From Verrucomicrobiota bacterium (GTDB taxonomy: Bacteria; Verrucomicrobiota; Verrucomicrobiia; Limisphaerales; AV2): a stretch of DNA of 6,526 nt. A program made the translations under genes and the position numbers. Positions 6,089-6,526 of this stretch are shown here, in pieces. The notes under the pieces were generated by a model. That model made no database searches. It worked only from the letters and a program-made list of their open reading frames with translations, and was not told where the DNA came from. The stretch is from assembly GCA_003219675.1 (NCBI GenBank), contig QHPW01000363.1, positions 585 to 7,110 on the forward strand, written 5' to 3'. Position 1 is the stretch's first letter. Each line of letters opens with the position of its first letter.

Positions 6089-6526
6089 TCACGGAATCGC
6101 GTGGATGGTGTGCTGAATCTCGGAGTTCACGGGCGTGCCGTCTTTGGCTTTAAGGTTGAACCTGATGATCTGCACGTTCGCCGGGCGCAGGTCGTCGATC
6201 GCCAACGTCACGGTCTTGCCGTCGGGCGAAACTTTCGCCGCCGTAATGTCGAGGGTGTCACGACCCTTCCGCTCCGGGGTCGCCACCGAATATTCGTCCG
6301 AACCGTAATTCGCAGTTCGCCGATAATTCCAGCGTTTGCCGCTGTAGTTTTGCGGGTCAACCGCTTCCTTCGGGTCGAGCGGCTGCGTGAACGTGATATG
6401 CACGCCGGCCTTGTCCACTTTCAGGTCGCGCGCCATATAAACCGGTCTGCCGGTGTAACGGACCCGGTCCAGACCGGTGATCCTGGCCGCCTCGGTCTGC
6501 CAACCCTGCAATCCGGCGACATAAAG
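6089..6526 (-). CDS. C-terminal part of a PVC-type propeller/cytochrome-associated protein, 5' end outside window
   Basis: The last 145 codons of a gene enter from the right edge and stop at TGA 6091-6089. The sequence starts LYVAGLQGWQTEAARITGLDRVRYTGRPVY, which resembles the closing propeller blade of large secreted PVC proteins annotated as sorbosone dehydrogenase-like or DUF6797-type proteins. Residues about 30-145 (DLKVDKAGVHITFTQPLD, DPQNYSGKRWNYRRTANYGSDEYS, DTLDITAAKVSPDGKTVTLAIDDLRPANVQIIRF) look like a beta-rich Ig-like tail. No CXXCH is visible in the part shown, so any haem domain would lie further upstream. The gap to ATG 6077 of the cytochrome gene is 11 bp (or a GTGA overlap if GTG 6092 is used), so the two are almost certainly cotranscribed and probably work in the same redox pathway. 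The exact family is uncertain without the N-terminal portion. Confidence 0.78.
   Translation of the reverse strand, partial: LYVAGLQGWQTEAARITGLDRVRYTGRPVYMARDLKVDKAGVHITFTQPLDPKEAVDPQNYSGKRWNYRRTANYGSDEYSVATPERKGRDTLDITAAKVSPDGKTVTLAIDDLRPANVQIIRFNLKAKDGTPVNSEIQHTIHAIP

Noticed and set aside
4797..6116. Plus-strand open frame of 439 codons
   Set aside because: It is antisense to the cytochrome gene, whose haem motifs and domains are clear. The translation is Arg/Gly/Phe-rich with no recognisable domain, as expected of a shadow frame in GC-rich DNA.

Overview
The window looks like Verrucomicrobiota (PVC superphylum) DNA, probably from a soil or freshwater lineage near Pedosphaera/Limisphaera. 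This is inferred from the gene families, not from a marker gene. The signs are a high GC content, a 'PVC-type' sorbosone-dehydrogenase-like propeller protein followed by HEAT-like repeats, a DUF1080 protein, a PA14 plus multi-haem cytochrome, prepilin-like proteins with the LLLPALSRAK signature, and GC-rich palindromic repeats between and inside genes.

Layout. Positions 1-1748 (minus strand) hold a large secreted propeller/HEAT protein that runs off the left edge. It is broken at 678-734 by a 57-bp palindrome that supplies an in-frame stop and leaves the downstream half in another frame. After a 94-bp divergent intergenic gap come two plus-strand prepilin-like reading frames: an intact one (1843-2766) and a truncated relative (2790-3113). 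The second keeps only the leader and hydrophobic helix, and its tail runs into the 3' end of the convergent DUF1080 gene (3059-3766, minus). Upstream of the DUF1080 gene are a plausible sigma-70-type promoter and a 295-bp gap (3767-4061) with two 49-bp inverted arms. Each arm folds into two hairpins. The rest of the window, on the minus strand, is a five-haem c-type cytochrome with a PA14 domain (4062-6077) and, just upstream of it, the C-terminal 145 residues of another large protein (6089-6526), also of PVC propeller/cytochrome type.

How the genes may work together. The minus-strand genes all look exported: DUF1080 (3-keto-disaccharide hydrolase family), a multi-haem cytochrome with a putative carbohydrate-binding PA14 domain, and sugar-dehydrogenase-like propellers. 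This fits periplasmic or cell-surface oxidation of sugars or glycosides, with electrons passed to c-type haems. That role is inferred from families and neighbourhood. The prepilin-like genes form a separate unit.

The most striking signal is in the repeats. The two 49-bp arms differ at 12 positions. Ten of those form five paired, compensating changes inside stems and the other two lie in loops, so base pairing has been conserved rather than sequence.
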